A DNA stretch of 64,000 nt from Corallococcus interemptor (GTDB lineage Bacteria; Myxococcota; Myxococcia; Myxococcales; Myxococcaceae). The notes beneath the pieces are model-generated. The model was not told where the DNA came from. It searched no databases and worked only from the letters and a program-made list of their open reading frames with translations. Position 1 is the stretch's first letter; each line of letters starts with the position of its first letter. Below, in pieces: positions 34,393 through 42,486 of this stretch. The DNA lies in the NCBI RefSeq assembly GCF_003668875.1, contig NZ_RAWM01000038.1, positions 1 to 64,000 of the forward strand. Reading direction: 5' to 3'. Made by a program: the position numbers and the translations under genes.

Positions 34393-34680
34393 ATGGGCCG
34401 CAGCTACAGCGAACATCCATTCCATCAACAGCAACCGATGCTGGGCGTGCAGGGTTCGGGACCGCGCCTGGGCAACGACGAGGACACCCAGAAGGTCGCG
34501 CAGCAGAAGAAGCGCAAGGCGACCACGAAGGCCGCGAAGACGTCGGCCTCCCCCGCACGGCAGGCCCGGAAGGCCGCGGCGCCCAAGAAGAGCGCCACGG
34601 CGGGCGCGCTCGCCAAGGGCAAGCCCGCCGGCAAGGCCCGGAGCACCCGCGGACGCGCGGCCTCCAAGCGCGTCCACTGA
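34393..34680 (+). CDS. basic H1-tail-like small protein
   Basis: This 95-residue protein has an N-terminal ~30 residues of ordinary composition (SYSEHPFHQQQPMLGVQGSG). The rest is Lys/Ala/Arg/Ser/Pro-rich (KKRKATTKAAKTSASPARQA, then KAAAPKKSATAGALAKGKPA) and highly basic, like the tail of eukaryotic histone H1 or the AlgP/HctB-type bacterial nucleoid proteins. It probably binds DNA or RNA without a fold. It has no SP/KAAP strict repeats. It is flanked by a terminator and by the cysteine-cluster gene 91 bases on. Confidence 0.7.
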   Translation: MGRSYSEHPFHQQQPMLGVQGSGPRLGNDEDTQKVAQQKKRKATTKAAKTSASPARQARKAAAPKKSATAGALAKGKPAGKARSTRGRAASKRVH

Positions 34681-34771
34681 GCATCATGGCGCGCATGGGT
34701 TCGCATGGCGGCAGCCAGCGTGGGCCCAGGCCGATGCGCTGGTGCCGGAGGAGCGATAGAAGGACGCTCCG

Positions 34772-35299
34772 ATGACCACGCCCGACGAGGCACGCCGCGC
34801 GCTGGAGGCCATCTACGCCCGGGTCGAGGCGCGCGCCGCCGACATCTCCGGCTCCCATGACTGGTGGCCCTGCCGCAGGGGATGTGATCACTGCTGCCGC
34901 CACCTGGCCGCGCCGCTGCCCATCACGCAGCTGGAGTGGCGCTACCTGGAGGAAGGGCTCCAGCAACTTCCCCCGGAAACGTTGGCGGAGATCCGCGAGC
35001 GCGTCGACGCGCTGTCGCGGCAGGAGGCGCGTCCGTACACCTGCCCGCTGCTGGACCGGAAGACAGGCGCGTGCGGCGTCTATGCGCACCGGCCGCTGTC
35101 ATGCCGCTCGTATGGCTTCGCCGCCACGCGCGACGGTGGCCTCTTCTGCCACTTCATCCTGGACCTGGTGGGGAAGCACGGCGACGCGGACATCGTCTGG
35201 GCCAACCAGGACGCGCTGGAGGACGCGGTGGCGCGGCCGGGCGGCCCCACGCGTCCGCTGTTCGAGTGGTTCGCGGAGCTGAAGCGCCGCGAGCCGTGA
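34772..35299 (+). CDS. YkgJ-type cysteine-cluster protein
   Basis: This 175-residue protein has the metal-binding layout of the YkgJ/UPF0153 family: WWPCRRGCDHCCRHLAAPLP (~28-47, C-x3-C-x2-CC) and CPLLDRKTGACGVYAHRPLSCRSYGF (~90-115). Eight conserved-looking Cys would bind Zn or an Fe-S cluster. The function of the family is unknown. The C-terminal ~50 residues (LDLVGKHGDADIVWANQDAL) are more variable. It is convergent with the fusion regulator gene (5-base gap). Confidence 0.85.
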   Translation: MTTPDEARRALEAIYARVEARAADISGSHDWWPCRRGCDHCCRHLAAPLPITQLEWRYLEEGLQQLPPETLAEIRERVDALSRQEARPYTCPLLDRKTGACGVYAHRPLSCRSYGFAATRDGGLFCHFILDLVGKHGDADIVWANQDALEDAVARPGGPTRPLFEWFAELKRREP

Positions 35300-35303
35300 C
35301 AGC

Positions 35304-36233
35304 TCACCGGGGCTTCGAGGGGCCGGGCCGCTTCGCGAGCCGCGCCTCCAACCCGTCGAGCCACACGCGCAGGCCCATCTCGAACAGCTCATCGAAGTCC
35401 AGGTCGAATCCCGGGCGCAGGCCGTTCAGCACCTTCTCGAAGTGCGGAAAGCGCCCCGACGTCGCGACCCGGAGGAAGGTGTCCAGGTTGCGCCGCATGA
35501 ACTCCTCGTCGTTCATGCCGGACTGCGCGACGGCGTCGGCCTCGGACTCGAGGTTGACCGCGATGCCCTGCACGAACGCATGGAGCAGCACGTGGACGCG
35601 CATCGCCTCCTGGGGCGAAAGCCGCGCCTCCGCCAGCGCTCGCAGGACCCAGTCCGCGAACGCGAGCGCGTTCTCCTGCGGCTGGGGCCGCGTGAGGTTC
35701 ACCACCCGCGCGAGCCATGGATGGCGCTTGAAGACACGCCACTCCAGCCTCGCGGCCAGCTCCAGCTGCGCACGCCACCCTTGCGGTGGCTTCGCCGGCA
35801 GCGGCTCCTCCGCGAAGGCGACCTCCGCCATCATGAAGAGCAGCACGTCCTTGCTCGCCACGTAGCGATAGAGCGACATCACGGGCAGGCCGAGCTTCGC
35901 CGCGACCCCACGGATGGACAGCGCCGGCAGGCCCTCGTCATCCGCCACGGCGATCGCCGCGCGCACGATGCGCTCGCGCGTCAGGTCCGCCGAGCCCCGC
36001 GTGGAACCCGCACGAGGCGGACCTCCAGCGACGACCGTCCCGACGCGCGGCACGGTCTTCACCACCTCTTCTTGCGCCAGGGTCCGCAGCGCATGCGCCG
36101 CCGTCGCGAGCGCGACCTTCCACCGCCGGGCCAGCTCCCGCGTGGAGGGCAACCGGTCACCGGGCCGCAACGCACCGGTGCGCACCTGCCGCTTCACGTC
36201 GTCCACGATGCGTTGATACGGAGCCAGGGCCAT
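35304..36233 (-). CDS. GntR-TetR fusion transcriptional regulator
   Basis: This 309-residue protein has two DNA-binding domains. Residues ~5-68 form a GntR winged helix (RIVDDVKRQVRTGALRPGDRLPSTRELARRWKVALATAAHALRTL in pieces, ending TVPRVGTVV). Residues ~83-130 form a TetR helix-turn-helix (RERIVRAAIAVADDEGLPAL, then SIRGVAAKLGLPVMSLYRYVASKD). The rest is a tetracycline-repressor-type C-terminal ligand domain (FKRHPWLARVVNLTRPQP). It is divergent from the flavin monooxygenase; a palindrome lies 6 bases before its ATG, suggesting self-repression. The ligand is unknown. Confidence 0.9.
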   Translation of the reverse strand: MALAPYQRIVDDVKRQVRTGALRPGDRLPSTRELARRWKVALATAAHALRTLAQEEVVKTVPRVGTVVAGGPPRAGSTRGSADLTRERIVRAAIAVADDEGLPALSIRGVAAKLGLPVMSLYRYVASKDVLLFMMAEVAFAEEPLPAKPPQGWRAQLELAARLEWRVFKRHPWLARVVNLTRPQPQENALAFADWVLRALAEARLSPQEAMRVHVLLHAFVQGIAVNLESEADAVAQSGMNDEEFMRRNLDTFLRVATSGRFPHFEKVLNGLRPGFDLDFDELFEMGLRVWLDGLEARLAKRPGPSKPR

Positions 36234-36239
36234 GGGCCT

Positions 36240-36251
36240 TGTACTAGTACA
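36240..36251. promoter_or_regulatory. palindromic operator near the regulator's start
   Basis: TGTACTAGTACA is a perfect 12-base palindrome, 6 bases upstream of the fusion regulator's start codon (36233). It fits a TetR or GntR (GT..AC) site for autoregulation. Binding is inferred. Confidence 0.55.
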
Positions 36252-36348
36252 GAGGGCCCCATGGGCGCAGGCCCTGCCCCAGGCGTTCCGTCTGAGCTAG
36301 CACACGGGAAGGCCTCACCCGCGGCTGCGTTGTGGAGCCGGTCCGCGT

Positions 36349-36363
36349 GCGTACACCGTACGC
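36349..36363. promoter_or_regulatory. inverted repeat before the flavin monooxygenase
   Basis: GCGTAC and GTACGC are separated by ACC and end 3 bases before the ATG at 36367. Like the site at 36240 it has two GTAC blocks, with spacing 3 rather than 2. It is probably a second operator for the same regulator. Confidence 0.45.
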
Positions 36364-36366
36364 GGC

Positions 36367-37569
36367 ATGACCCGACCCCACGTCCTCATCGCTGGAGCAG
36401 GAATCGCAGGCCCGTCCCTCGCATGGTGGCTCTCCCGGCGAGGCTGGCGAATCACCCTCGTCGAACGCGCCCCCGCGCTGCGCACCGGCGGGCAGGCCGT
36501 CGACTTCCGGGGCCCCGTGCACCGCGCCGTGCTGGAGCGCATGGGGCTGTGGGAGGCCATCCACGAACGGCGCACGCGCCTGGGCACGCAGGCCTTCGTC
36601 GATGCCTCGGGCAGGACGCTGGCAGAGGTGCCCGCGTTGATGATGAGCGGGGACGTGGAGCTCCAGCGCGGCGACCTCTGCCAGCTGCTCCACGAGCGCA
36701 CCCGCGAGCAGGTGGACTACCGCTTCGGGGACAGCCCCACCGCGCTCCACGAGACGCCCGAAGGCGTGGAGGTCGAATTCGAGCAGCACGCTCCCCAGCG
36801 CTTCGACCTGGTGGTGGGCGCGGATGGCCTGCGCTCGAACGTGCGCTCGCGCGCCTTCGGTGAAGAGGAGGGCCACCTGAAGCACCACGGCTTCCGCGTC
36901 GTGGGGTGCACGCTGCCGAACGTGCTCGGCCTGCGGCGGCAGGGCGTCATCTACAGTGAGCCCGGCCGTGGCGTGTGCGTCACCAGCGCCCGCTCCGAGG
37001 ATGAGGCCCGCGCGCTGTTCGTGTTCACCGGCGCGCCGCTCGGATTCCAGGAGCGCTCCCAGGACCTGGCGCGCGAAGCGGTGTCGGCCGCCTTCGCGGG
37101 CGCGGGCTGGGAGACGGCGCGGCTCCTGGAGGCACTGCGCGGGGCGGAAGACCTCTACTTCGACGCCATCAGCTCCGTGCGGATTCCGCGCTACTCACAC
37201 GGGCGCGTGGTCCTGCTGGGAGACGCGGCCTGGGGCGGCACGCTGGGAGGACAGGGCACGCCCATGGCGATGGTGGGCGCGTACGTGCTCGCGGGGGAGC
37301 TGCTCGCGAATCCGGGCGCGCACACCCGGGCCTTCGAGCGCTTCGAGGCCCGGATGCGGCCCTACGCGACCAGGTGCCAGGAAGGCACGAGCCACGTGGG
37401 CGGATTCTTCGCGCCTCGCACGCGGGCCGGACTGTTCCTGCGCAATCACATCTACAGACTGCTCACCACGAAGCCGCTGGAGCGGGTGTTCGAAAGAATC
37501 GTCACCCACGCGGCCACCGGGTTCGTGCTGCCGGAGTATGTGGATGCCTTCACGCCCGCTGAAAACTAG
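36367..37569 (+). CDS. FAD-dependent monooxygenase (TetX/PHBH-like)
   Basis: This is a 400-residue class A flavin hydroxylase. FAD motifs appear in order: VLIAGAGIAGPSLAWWLSRRG (~6-26), VVGADGLRSNVRSRAF (~154-169, the DG motif) and GRVVLLGDAAWGGTLGGQGT (~277-296, the GD motif). The best fit is the TetX-like branch that hydroxylates polycyclic aromatic or polyketide compounds, including tetracyclines. Together with the divergent tetracycline-repressor-type regulator this suggests inactivation of an aromatic antibiotic or tailoring of one, which is an inference. The substrate is unknown. No biosynthetic genes are nearby. Confidence 0.88.
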   Translation: MTRPHVLIAGAGIAGPSLAWWLSRRGWRITLVERAPALRTGGQAVDFRGPVHRAVLERMGLWEAIHERRTRLGTQAFVDASGRTLAEVPALMMSGDVELQRGDLCQLLHERTREQVDYRFGDSPTALHETPEGVEVEFEQHAPQRFDLVVGADGLRSNVRSRAFGEEEGHLKHHGFRVVGCTLPNVLGLRRQGVIYSEPGRGVCVTSARSEDEARALFVFTGAPLGFQERSQDLAREAVSAAFAGAGWETARLLEALRGAEDLYFDAISSVRIPRYSHGRVVLLGDAAWGGTLGGQGTPMAMVGAYVLAGELLANPGAHTRAFERFEARMRPYATRCQEGTSHVGGFFAPRTRAGLFLRNHIYRLLTTKPLERVFERIVTHAATGFVLPEYVDAFTPAEN

Positions 37570-37653
37570 AGGCCACCCGTTCCGCGGCGTAGAACCCAGC
37601 GTCCCTGGGCCACCCAGGAACAGCCAGCCATTCATCCAGCAGGGGGAAATCAC

Positions 37654-38034
37654 ATGAAGAAGACGGGAATGATGTGGGGTCTGTGCATCACCATGGGTCT
37701 GTCCACCGCCAGCTTCGCCGGCGCCAAGGACAGCTCACCGGTCTACGTGGACCCCGTGAACGGTGTCGCAATCGCGAACATGGGGGCAGCCCGCAACAGC
37801 CCGGACACCAACATGAACCTGTACTGCCATACCAACTCGTATGACTACGGGTATTGCTCGGCGACGGATGCCTCGGGAACCACCGTCTCCTGTATGACCA
37901 ACAATGCCAGCATGCTCGCGGTGATCCGCTCGATGAGCTCGGACGCGGCCGTGCTCTTCTACTTCGACAGCACGGGGACCTGCACGGACATCATGGTCGG
38001 CACCGGCTCCCACCACGAGCCCAAGGCGCCCTGA
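37654..38034 (+). CDS. small secreted Cys-containing protein, unknown
   Basis: This 126-residue protein has a clear signal peptide (MKKTGMMWGLCITMGLSTASFAGA). The mature part has four Cys (NLYCHT, YGYCSA, VSCMTN, GTCTDI), enough for two disulphides, and is poor in charge. Its composition (many Thr, Ser, Asn, Met) is unlike that of its neighbours. The end (GSHHEPKAP) is disordered. A GGGGGAAAT ribosome site precedes the ATG. I do not recognise the family. It is followed 29 bases later by a membrane-anchored protein gene. Confidence 0.7.
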   Translation: MKKTGMMWGLCITMGLSTASFAGAKDSSPVYVDPVNGVAIANMGAARNSPDTNMNLYCHTNSYDYGYCSATDASGTTVSCMTNNASMLAVIRSMSSDAAVLFYFDSTGTCTDIMVGTGSHHEPKAP

Positions 38035-38063
38035 GCGCCGTTCGCTAGAGGCAGCCCCGCGCC

Positions 38064-38609
38064 ATGTTTCCGCTCAGCCGCACGCTCGTCGTGCTCAACA
38101 TGATCCTCTTCGGCGCGGGGCTTGCCCTGTTCGTGCAGGGCCAACGCGCCTCCGCCAGCGCCCCGGACCTCGAGGCCCGGCTGGAGCGGATGGAGGGGCG
38201 CATCAACCTGTTGCTCGCTCAGCGCCAGGGCCCCGTGGCCGTGCAGCCCGGCACGCCACCCCGGGCCCCCGAGCTGCCAGCGGACCTGGACGCCCGCATC
38301 GAGCAGGCCGTGAGCCGCGCGTTGCAGGCCCAGGCGCAGGCGTCCAAGACCGGCCCCCGGGATGAACCGGCCCCCCAGGAGCCCCCCATCCCGGACGCGC
38401 GGAACGCCGCCGCCTGGGCCCGCGGCAACGAGGTGGTGGACCGGGCCCTCTCCGCCCGCCGGTGGGGTGAGGCCCAGGCGCGCGAGCTGTCCGCGTCCAG
38501 TTCCGCCCTCACGTTGCAGCAGCGCGAGAACCTCATGCGCCGGCTCATCGTGGCCATCAACCAGGGGCAGCTGAAGGTGGAGACGCGCGGGCCGCTGTTC
38601 GCCTTCTAG
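38064..38609 (+). CDS. membrane-anchored coiled-coil protein, unknown
   Basis: This 181-residue protein has an N-terminal uncleaved helix (LVVLNMILFGAGLALFVQG, ~9-27) anchoring it in the inner membrane. A short coiled coil follows (LEARLERMEGRINLLLAQR), then a Pro/Ala-rich linker. A helical C-terminal domain contains ARGNEVVDRALSARRWGEAQA and LTLQQRENLMRRLIVAINQGQ. There is no known domain. It probably faces the periplasm. Same-strand position just after the secreted Cys protein suggests joint expression. It converges with the binding-protein gene. Confidence 0.65.
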   Translation: MFPLSRTLVVLNMILFGAGLALFVQGQRASASAPDLEARLERMEGRINLLLAQRQGPVAVQPGTPPRAPELPADLDARIEQAVSRALQAQAQASKTGPRDEPAPQEPPIPDARNAAAWARGNEVVDRALSARRWGEAQARELSASSSALTLQQRENLMRRLIVAINQGQLKVETRGPLFAF

Positions 38610-38642
38610 GAGCCAGCCACACGGCACCGATGGGGCCCGCGT

Positions 38643-39749
38643 TCAGGGATTGGCGCCCGCGGCCTGCGCGGCCTCCACCCGCGTGGGCACCTTCAGCTCC
38701 CCGGAGACGATGCGGGCACGAAGCGCGTCCACGGTCTTCAGCGCCTCCGCCTTGCCCGGGAAGTCCAGCCGCACGGGGGCCAGCCCCATGCCCCCTTCCT
38801 TCAACCCGAGCGACACGTTGCCGCCCTGGAAGCGCCCCTGGCGCTGGTCGCGGATGGCCTCGTAGACCACCCGGTCCACGTGCTTCACGACGGCGGACAG
38901 CACCGCCTCTGGCGCCAGGTGGGACGGATCCGAATCCACGCCAATCACAGACACGGCCTTGCCCGCCTCCCGCGCCTCCTTCACGGCCTGGATGGCGCCC
39001 AGGCCGTCCACGCCCGCCGCCGCGAAGACGACGTCCGTGTTCTTGAGCAGCAGGTCCTGCCCCACCTGCTTGCCCAGCGCGAAGTCCGTGAAGCTGCCGG
39101 TGTAGTTCACCAGCACCGTGGCGTTCGGGTTCGTCGCGGCCACGCCCGCGCGGAAGCCCGCCTCGTAGCGCTCCACCAGGGGAATCTTCATCCCGCCCAC
39201 CATGCCCACCCTGCCCGTCTTCGTGACGAGCCCCGCCAGCGCGCCCGCGAGGAAGCAGCCCTCCTCCTCGCGGAACACCACCGTGCGCACGTTGGGCAGC
39301 GTGAGGACCCGGCCCTGCGCGTCCAGCAGCGGGCTGTCCACCAGCAGGAAGGGCAGCGACGGATTGCGCCGGGCCACCGTCTCCACGGCGTTCTCCAGCA
39401 TGAAGCCCACGCCCATGGCCAGCGACACGCCCTGGTCCGCGAGCAGCTGGAGATTGGGCTCGTAGTCCTCCGCCACGCGGCTCTGGAGGACCACCGGAGT
39501 GATGCCCAGCGGGGCCAGCTCCTGCGCGGGGGCCTCCTGGTAGCCGGCCTTCTCATACTTCTTCCCCGCGGCCCACAGCTCCAGTCCCCGCAGCGCGGAG
39601 TCGTTGAAGGAGTGGTCGCCCCGGCCTCCCAGCCCCAGCACCAGGCCGATGGTGGGCGTGGCAGGCGCGGCCGGCGCCTCCTTCTTGCACCCGGTGACGG
39701 CGGCCAGCAGACACAGGACGGCGGAGACGATTCGGCGGCGCGGGCTCAT
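38643..39749 (-). CDS. BMP-family (PnrA-like) ABC substrate-binding lipoprotein, orphan
   Basis: This is a 368-residue protein whose signal peptide ends LLAAVTGC (lipobox, Cys ~21). The BMP/Med-type binding domain follows: IGLVLGLGGRGDHSFNDSALRGLE near 34-57, the family's start with FND. FLLVDSPLLD, EEGCFLAGALAGLVTKTGRVGMVGGM and VFAAAGVDGLGAIQAV also match. Known members bind nucleosides. No permease or ATPase gene lies next to it, so the transporter it serves must be encoded elsewhere. It is divergent from the amidase gene. Confidence 0.88.
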   Translation of the reverse strand: MSPRRRIVSAVLCLLAAVTGCKKEAPAAPATPTIGLVLGLGGRGDHSFNDSALRGLELWAAGKKYEKAGYQEAPAQELAPLGITPVVLQSRVAEDYEPNLQLLADQGVSLAMGVGFMLENAVETVARRNPSLPFLLVDSPLLDAQGRVLTLPNVRTVVFREEEGCFLAGALAGLVTKTGRVGMVGGMKIPLVERYEAGFRAGVAATNPNATVLVNYTGSFTDFALGKQVGQDLLLKNTDVVFAAAGVDGLGAIQAVKEAREAGKAVSVIGVDSDPSHLAPEAVLSAVVKHVDRVVYEAIRDQRQGRFQGGNVSLGLKEGGMGLAPVRLDFPGKAEALKTVDALRARIVSGELKVPTRVEAAQAAGANP

Positions 39750-39855
39750 GACACATCCCTGTGTATCACGCCGCCTCCGGACCCGGACCCCGGGCGCAGG
39801 AGAAGGCCTGGCCAATCCAGCCTTTGGCACAGGCCTCGCGCTAGGCTGCTCGCCC

Positions 39856-41532
39856 ATGACCTACCGACGCGCTCCGGTGAAGGCCCCGCGACTCTCTGGC
39901 ATGGCCCTCAAGGCCATGGTCAACACGCTGGAGCGGGGCGGCGTGGGGCCGGCGCTGGTGGAGAAGCTGATGCGGGACAGCGGCATCGAAGCGTGGCGCG
40001 AGCTGTCCGCCGGCGATGCCCCTCCCATCCAGTATCCCCTTCCGCCGGGAGCACCCGCCGCTGAAACACAGACACCGGTGGAGCAGGCCGCGCGCGCCAT
40101 CGCCGCGTCGCCCGTGACGCCGGAGCGGGAGACAATCGCTGCGTTCGCTCGGGCCTACCGGGAGGGGAGCACGGATCCGGTGGCCGTGACGCGCAAGGTC
40201 CATGAGGCGATTGAACGGCTGGACGGCGGCGCGGACCGGCTGGGCCTCTTCATCGCTCGCAAGCCGGAGGAGGTGCTGCGCGCGGCGGAGGCGTCCGCGG
40301 AGCGGCTGCGCGCGGGCGCACCCTTGAGCGTGCTCGACGGGGTGCCGGTGGTCATCAAGGACGAGTTGGACCTGGCGGGCTTCCCCACCACGCTGGGCAC
40401 CACGTTCCGCATGGAGCCCGCGCGGACCGACTCCACCGTAGCCGCGCGGTTGAAGGCCGCGGGCGCCGTCATCCTGGGCAAGGCCAACATGCAGGAGATT
40501 GGCATCAACCCCATCGGGTTGAACCCGCACCACGGCGCCGCGCGCAACCCGTGGAACCGGGGCCACATCACCGGCGGCAGCTCCAGCGGCTCCGGGGCCG
40601 TGGTGGCGGCGGGCCTGTGTCCGGTGAGCATTGGCGCGGACGGAGGCGGCTCCATCCGCATCCCCGCCGCGCTGTGCGGCGTCGTGGGCCTCAAGGCCAC
40701 CTGGGGCCGCATCCCGGAGACGGGCGTGCCGCCGCTGTGCTGGAACGTGGCGCACGTGGGCCCCCTGGGCCTCACCGTGGACGACGTCGCGGCGGTGTAT
40801 GCGATTGTCGCGGGCACGGACGGACACGACGTCGCCTCCCGGCAGCAGCCCCCACATCACCTGTCCAGCTATGAAGACGGCGCGTTGAAGGGCGTCCGCC
40901 TGGGCATCTGCACGCCCTATTTCGAGGACGCGGATCCGGACGTGGTGGCGCGCTGCCGCGAAGCCGTGCGCGCCCTCACCGACGCGGGCGCCACGGTGGT
41001 GGAGCTCCCCGCGCCGGACCTGAACACCCTTCTCTGGACGCACAGCTGCATCATCCTGAGCGAGATGGCGGAGGCGATGCTGCCGCAGGTGAAGGCGCGC
41101 GCGTCGGTGTTCGGGCTCGACTCGCGCACCAACCTGGCGCTGGGACGTCACTTCCGGGCCACGGACCTCATCCACGCGCTGCGGCACCGGCACCGGCTGA
41201 CGCGCGAACTGCTGGCGCTCATGGCGGACGTGGACGTCATCGTCACGCCGACGACGGCGAGCACCGCGCCCCTCATCCCCGAAGCGACGCTGCCGGCCGG
41301 CGAGTCCAACCTGCCGGTGGTGGACGCGCTCATGCGCTTCATCCGCCTGGCGAACCTCACCGGCTGCCCTGCCCTCTCCGTCCCCGCGGGCTTCGACCGC
41401 GCGGGCCTGCCCGTGGGCGTGCACCTCATGGGGCGCCCCTACGAGGAGCACCTGCTCCTGCGCCTGGGCCGCGTGGTGGAGCGCGCGACGGAGCGCCGCA
41501 CGCCGGGCATCCACGTCCGCGTCCTGCCCTGA
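39856..41532 (+). CDS. amidase (amidase-signature family)
   Basis: This 558-residue enzyme hydrolyses amides with a Ser-cisSer-Lys triad. Lys168 lies in PVVIKDELDLAG, the Gly/Ser-rich core GGSSSGSGAVVAAGLCP is at ~240-256 and the nucleophile is in GADGGGSIRIPAALCG at ~262-277. An N-terminal helical extension of ~85 residues precedes the catalytic domain, as in fatty-acid-amide-hydrolase-like members. There is no signal peptide. It is not linked to GatB or GatC genes, so it is not a tRNA amidotransferase subunit. The substrate is unknown. The ATG at 39856 is close to the divergent promoter. Confidence 0.9.
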   Translation: MTYRRAPVKAPRLSGMALKAMVNTLERGGVGPALVEKLMRDSGIEAWRELSAGDAPPIQYPLPPGAPAAETQTPVEQAARAIAASPVTPERETIAAFARAYREGSTDPVAVTRKVHEAIERLDGGADRLGLFIARKPEEVLRAAEASAERLRAGAPLSVLDGVPVVIKDELDLAGFPTTLGTTFRMEPARTDSTVAARLKAAGAVILGKANMQEIGINPIGLNPHHGAARNPWNRGHITGGSSSGSGAVVAAGLCPVSIGADGGGSIRIPAALCGVVGLKATWGRIPETGVPPLCWNVAHVGPLGLTVDDVAAVYAIVAGTDGHDVASRQQPPHHLSSYEDGALKGVRLGICTPYFEDADPDVVARCREAVRALTDAGATVVELPAPDLNTLLWTHSCIILSEMAEAMLPQVKARASVFGLDSRTNLALGRHFRATDLIHALRHRHRLTRELLALMADVDVIVTPTTASTAPLIPEATLPAGESNLPVVDALMRFIRLANLTGCPALSVPAGFDRAGLPVGVHLMGRPYEEHLLLRLGRVVERATERRTPGIHVRVLP

Positions 41533-41545
41533 GGACCGCGCGCCT

Positions 41546-41956
41546 TCAGCTCGGCTCGAACCAGGTGATGCCGTAGTCCAGGCAGAGCTCCTCGCCGGGC
41601 TGGATGTCCCGCAGCGCCACGGCGGCGCCGGTGTCCGGCAGCGGCCCGTCGATGAGCTCCACGTTCGGCGTCTTCGAGTGGTTGTAGAGCGCCAGCATGC
41701 CCCACGCGTAGGCCTTCTCGCGGCCGGGCTCGGCGCCCCAGGTGAAGACGTGGTGGTGCGCCTGACAGTCGCGGTGGTCCACCGGCTTCAGGTCGCTCGC
41801 GGGGAAGCGGCTGATGGGCGCCCACTCCACGAGCGTCCCCTTCGGCAGGAACCGGCGCGCGAAGACGCCCCGTCCCTTTCCAGGAACGAGGCGCCATTCG
41901 ACGTTGGGATGAAGAGGGAAGGTGCCTGCACGAACCCAAGCACGCCCCGAAGTCAC
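41546..41956 (-). CDS. SET-domain protein
   Basis: This 136-residue protein is a compact SET domain, the fold of protein-lysine methyltransferases using S-adenosylmethionine. The core motifs are GKGRGVFARRFLPKGTLVE near 25-43, ALYNHSKTPNVEL near 90-102 (NHS) and IQPGEELCLDYGITW near 118-132 (GEEL..DYG). The start is a GTG at 41956 that overlaps the preceding gene's stop (GTGA), so translation is coupled; no ATG exists in this frame. The substrate is unknown. SET proteins are uncommon in bacteria; some act on other proteins or on nucleoid proteins. Confidence 0.82.
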   Translation of the reverse strand: MTSGRAWVRAGTFPLHPNVEWRLVPGKGRGVFARRFLPKGTLVEWAPISRFPASDLKPVDHRDCQAHHHVFTWGAEPGREKAYAWGMLALYNHSKTPNVELIDGPLPDTGAAVALRDIQPGEELCLDYGITWFEPS

Positions 41957-42354
41957 GGGGAGGCGGTCGCCTCTTCCACGTTCCGGACGCGGTTGGGACG
42001 GCGCTCCGGGACGGGGGCGACGCCGCCCACCCACTCCCAGTCCATGCCGTTCCACACCTGTTCGCACCAGCGCAGGTCCGTCGCCAGCTCGCGCGCCTTG
42101 GTCCCGTGGGGGATGAGCGCCCAGCCCAGCCGGGACTGCTTGCACTCGCCGCTCTTGAACTTCAGCAGCCGGCGCTGTCCCTGGGCCTCCGCGCGCTCCG
42201 CCTCCCAGAGCGCCTGGTTGCGCAGGCCGTCTCCCTGCGCGTCCACCCCGTTCCACTCACACCAGGCCTGCACGTCCTTCAGTCGGACCAGCTTCGTTCC
42301 CCGGGAGAGTTCCGTCACGGCCGCGACAAGAAGGTCGGGGGTGATGACACGCAT
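41953..42354 (-). CDS. unknown protein coupled to the SET gene
   Basis: This 133-residue cytoplasmic protein is mostly helical, with a likely winged-helix-like start (TPDLLVAAVTELSRGTKLVRLKDVQAWCEWNG) and a Trp-rich end (DLRWCEQVWNGMDWEWVGG). No known motif was found. The ATG at 42354 follows a GGAGG placed 9 bases upstream; the longer start at 42393 has none. It ends in a GTGA overlap with the SET-domain gene, so the two are made together, and this protein could be its target or adaptor. That is inferred only from coupling. Confidence 0.65.
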   Translation of the reverse strand: MRVITPDLLVAAVTELSRGTKLVRLKDVQAWCEWNGVDAQGDGLRNQALWEAERAEAQGQRRLLKFKSGECKQSRLGWALIPHGTKARELATDLRWCEQVWNGMDWEWVGGVAPVPERRPNRVRNVEEATASP

Positions 42355-42408
42355 GCGGTGGGGCCTCCAATGCTGAGCAGCGAAGGACGCCAACCTACAG
42401 CGTAGGAA

Positions 42409-42434
42409 ATGGCGGAGGGCCTCAGCTCCGCCAT
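42409..42434 (-). terminator. terminator hairpin for the SnoaL-like gene
   Basis: The stem is a perfect 9 bp, ATGGCGGAG with CTCCGCCAT, with an 8-base loop, 53 bases beyond the stop at 42487 on the minus strand and followed there by TTTCC. Two copies of GTCATGAC lie between the gene and the hairpin. Confidence 0.55.
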
Positions 42435-42486
42435 GCGTTTGTCATGGTTCTGTCATGACGCCGGTCATGACGCAGGCGGGCATGCG

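Noticed and set aside
39823-39840. Second sigma-54 promoter (TTGGCACAGGCCTCGCGC) before the amidase
   Set aside because: GG and GC have the right spacing, but the -12 part is TCGC and the start would fall about 5 bases from the ATG. Chance is likely.
41546-42256. Long SET protein (236 residues)
   Set aside because: The extra N-terminus is read out of frame through the coupled gene and is Gly/Arg-rich; the GTG at 41956 explains the start.
42441-42471. GTCATGAC repeats as a specific operator
   Set aside because: There are only two 8-base palindromes, between a gene and its terminator rather than at a promoter. Too little to support a site.
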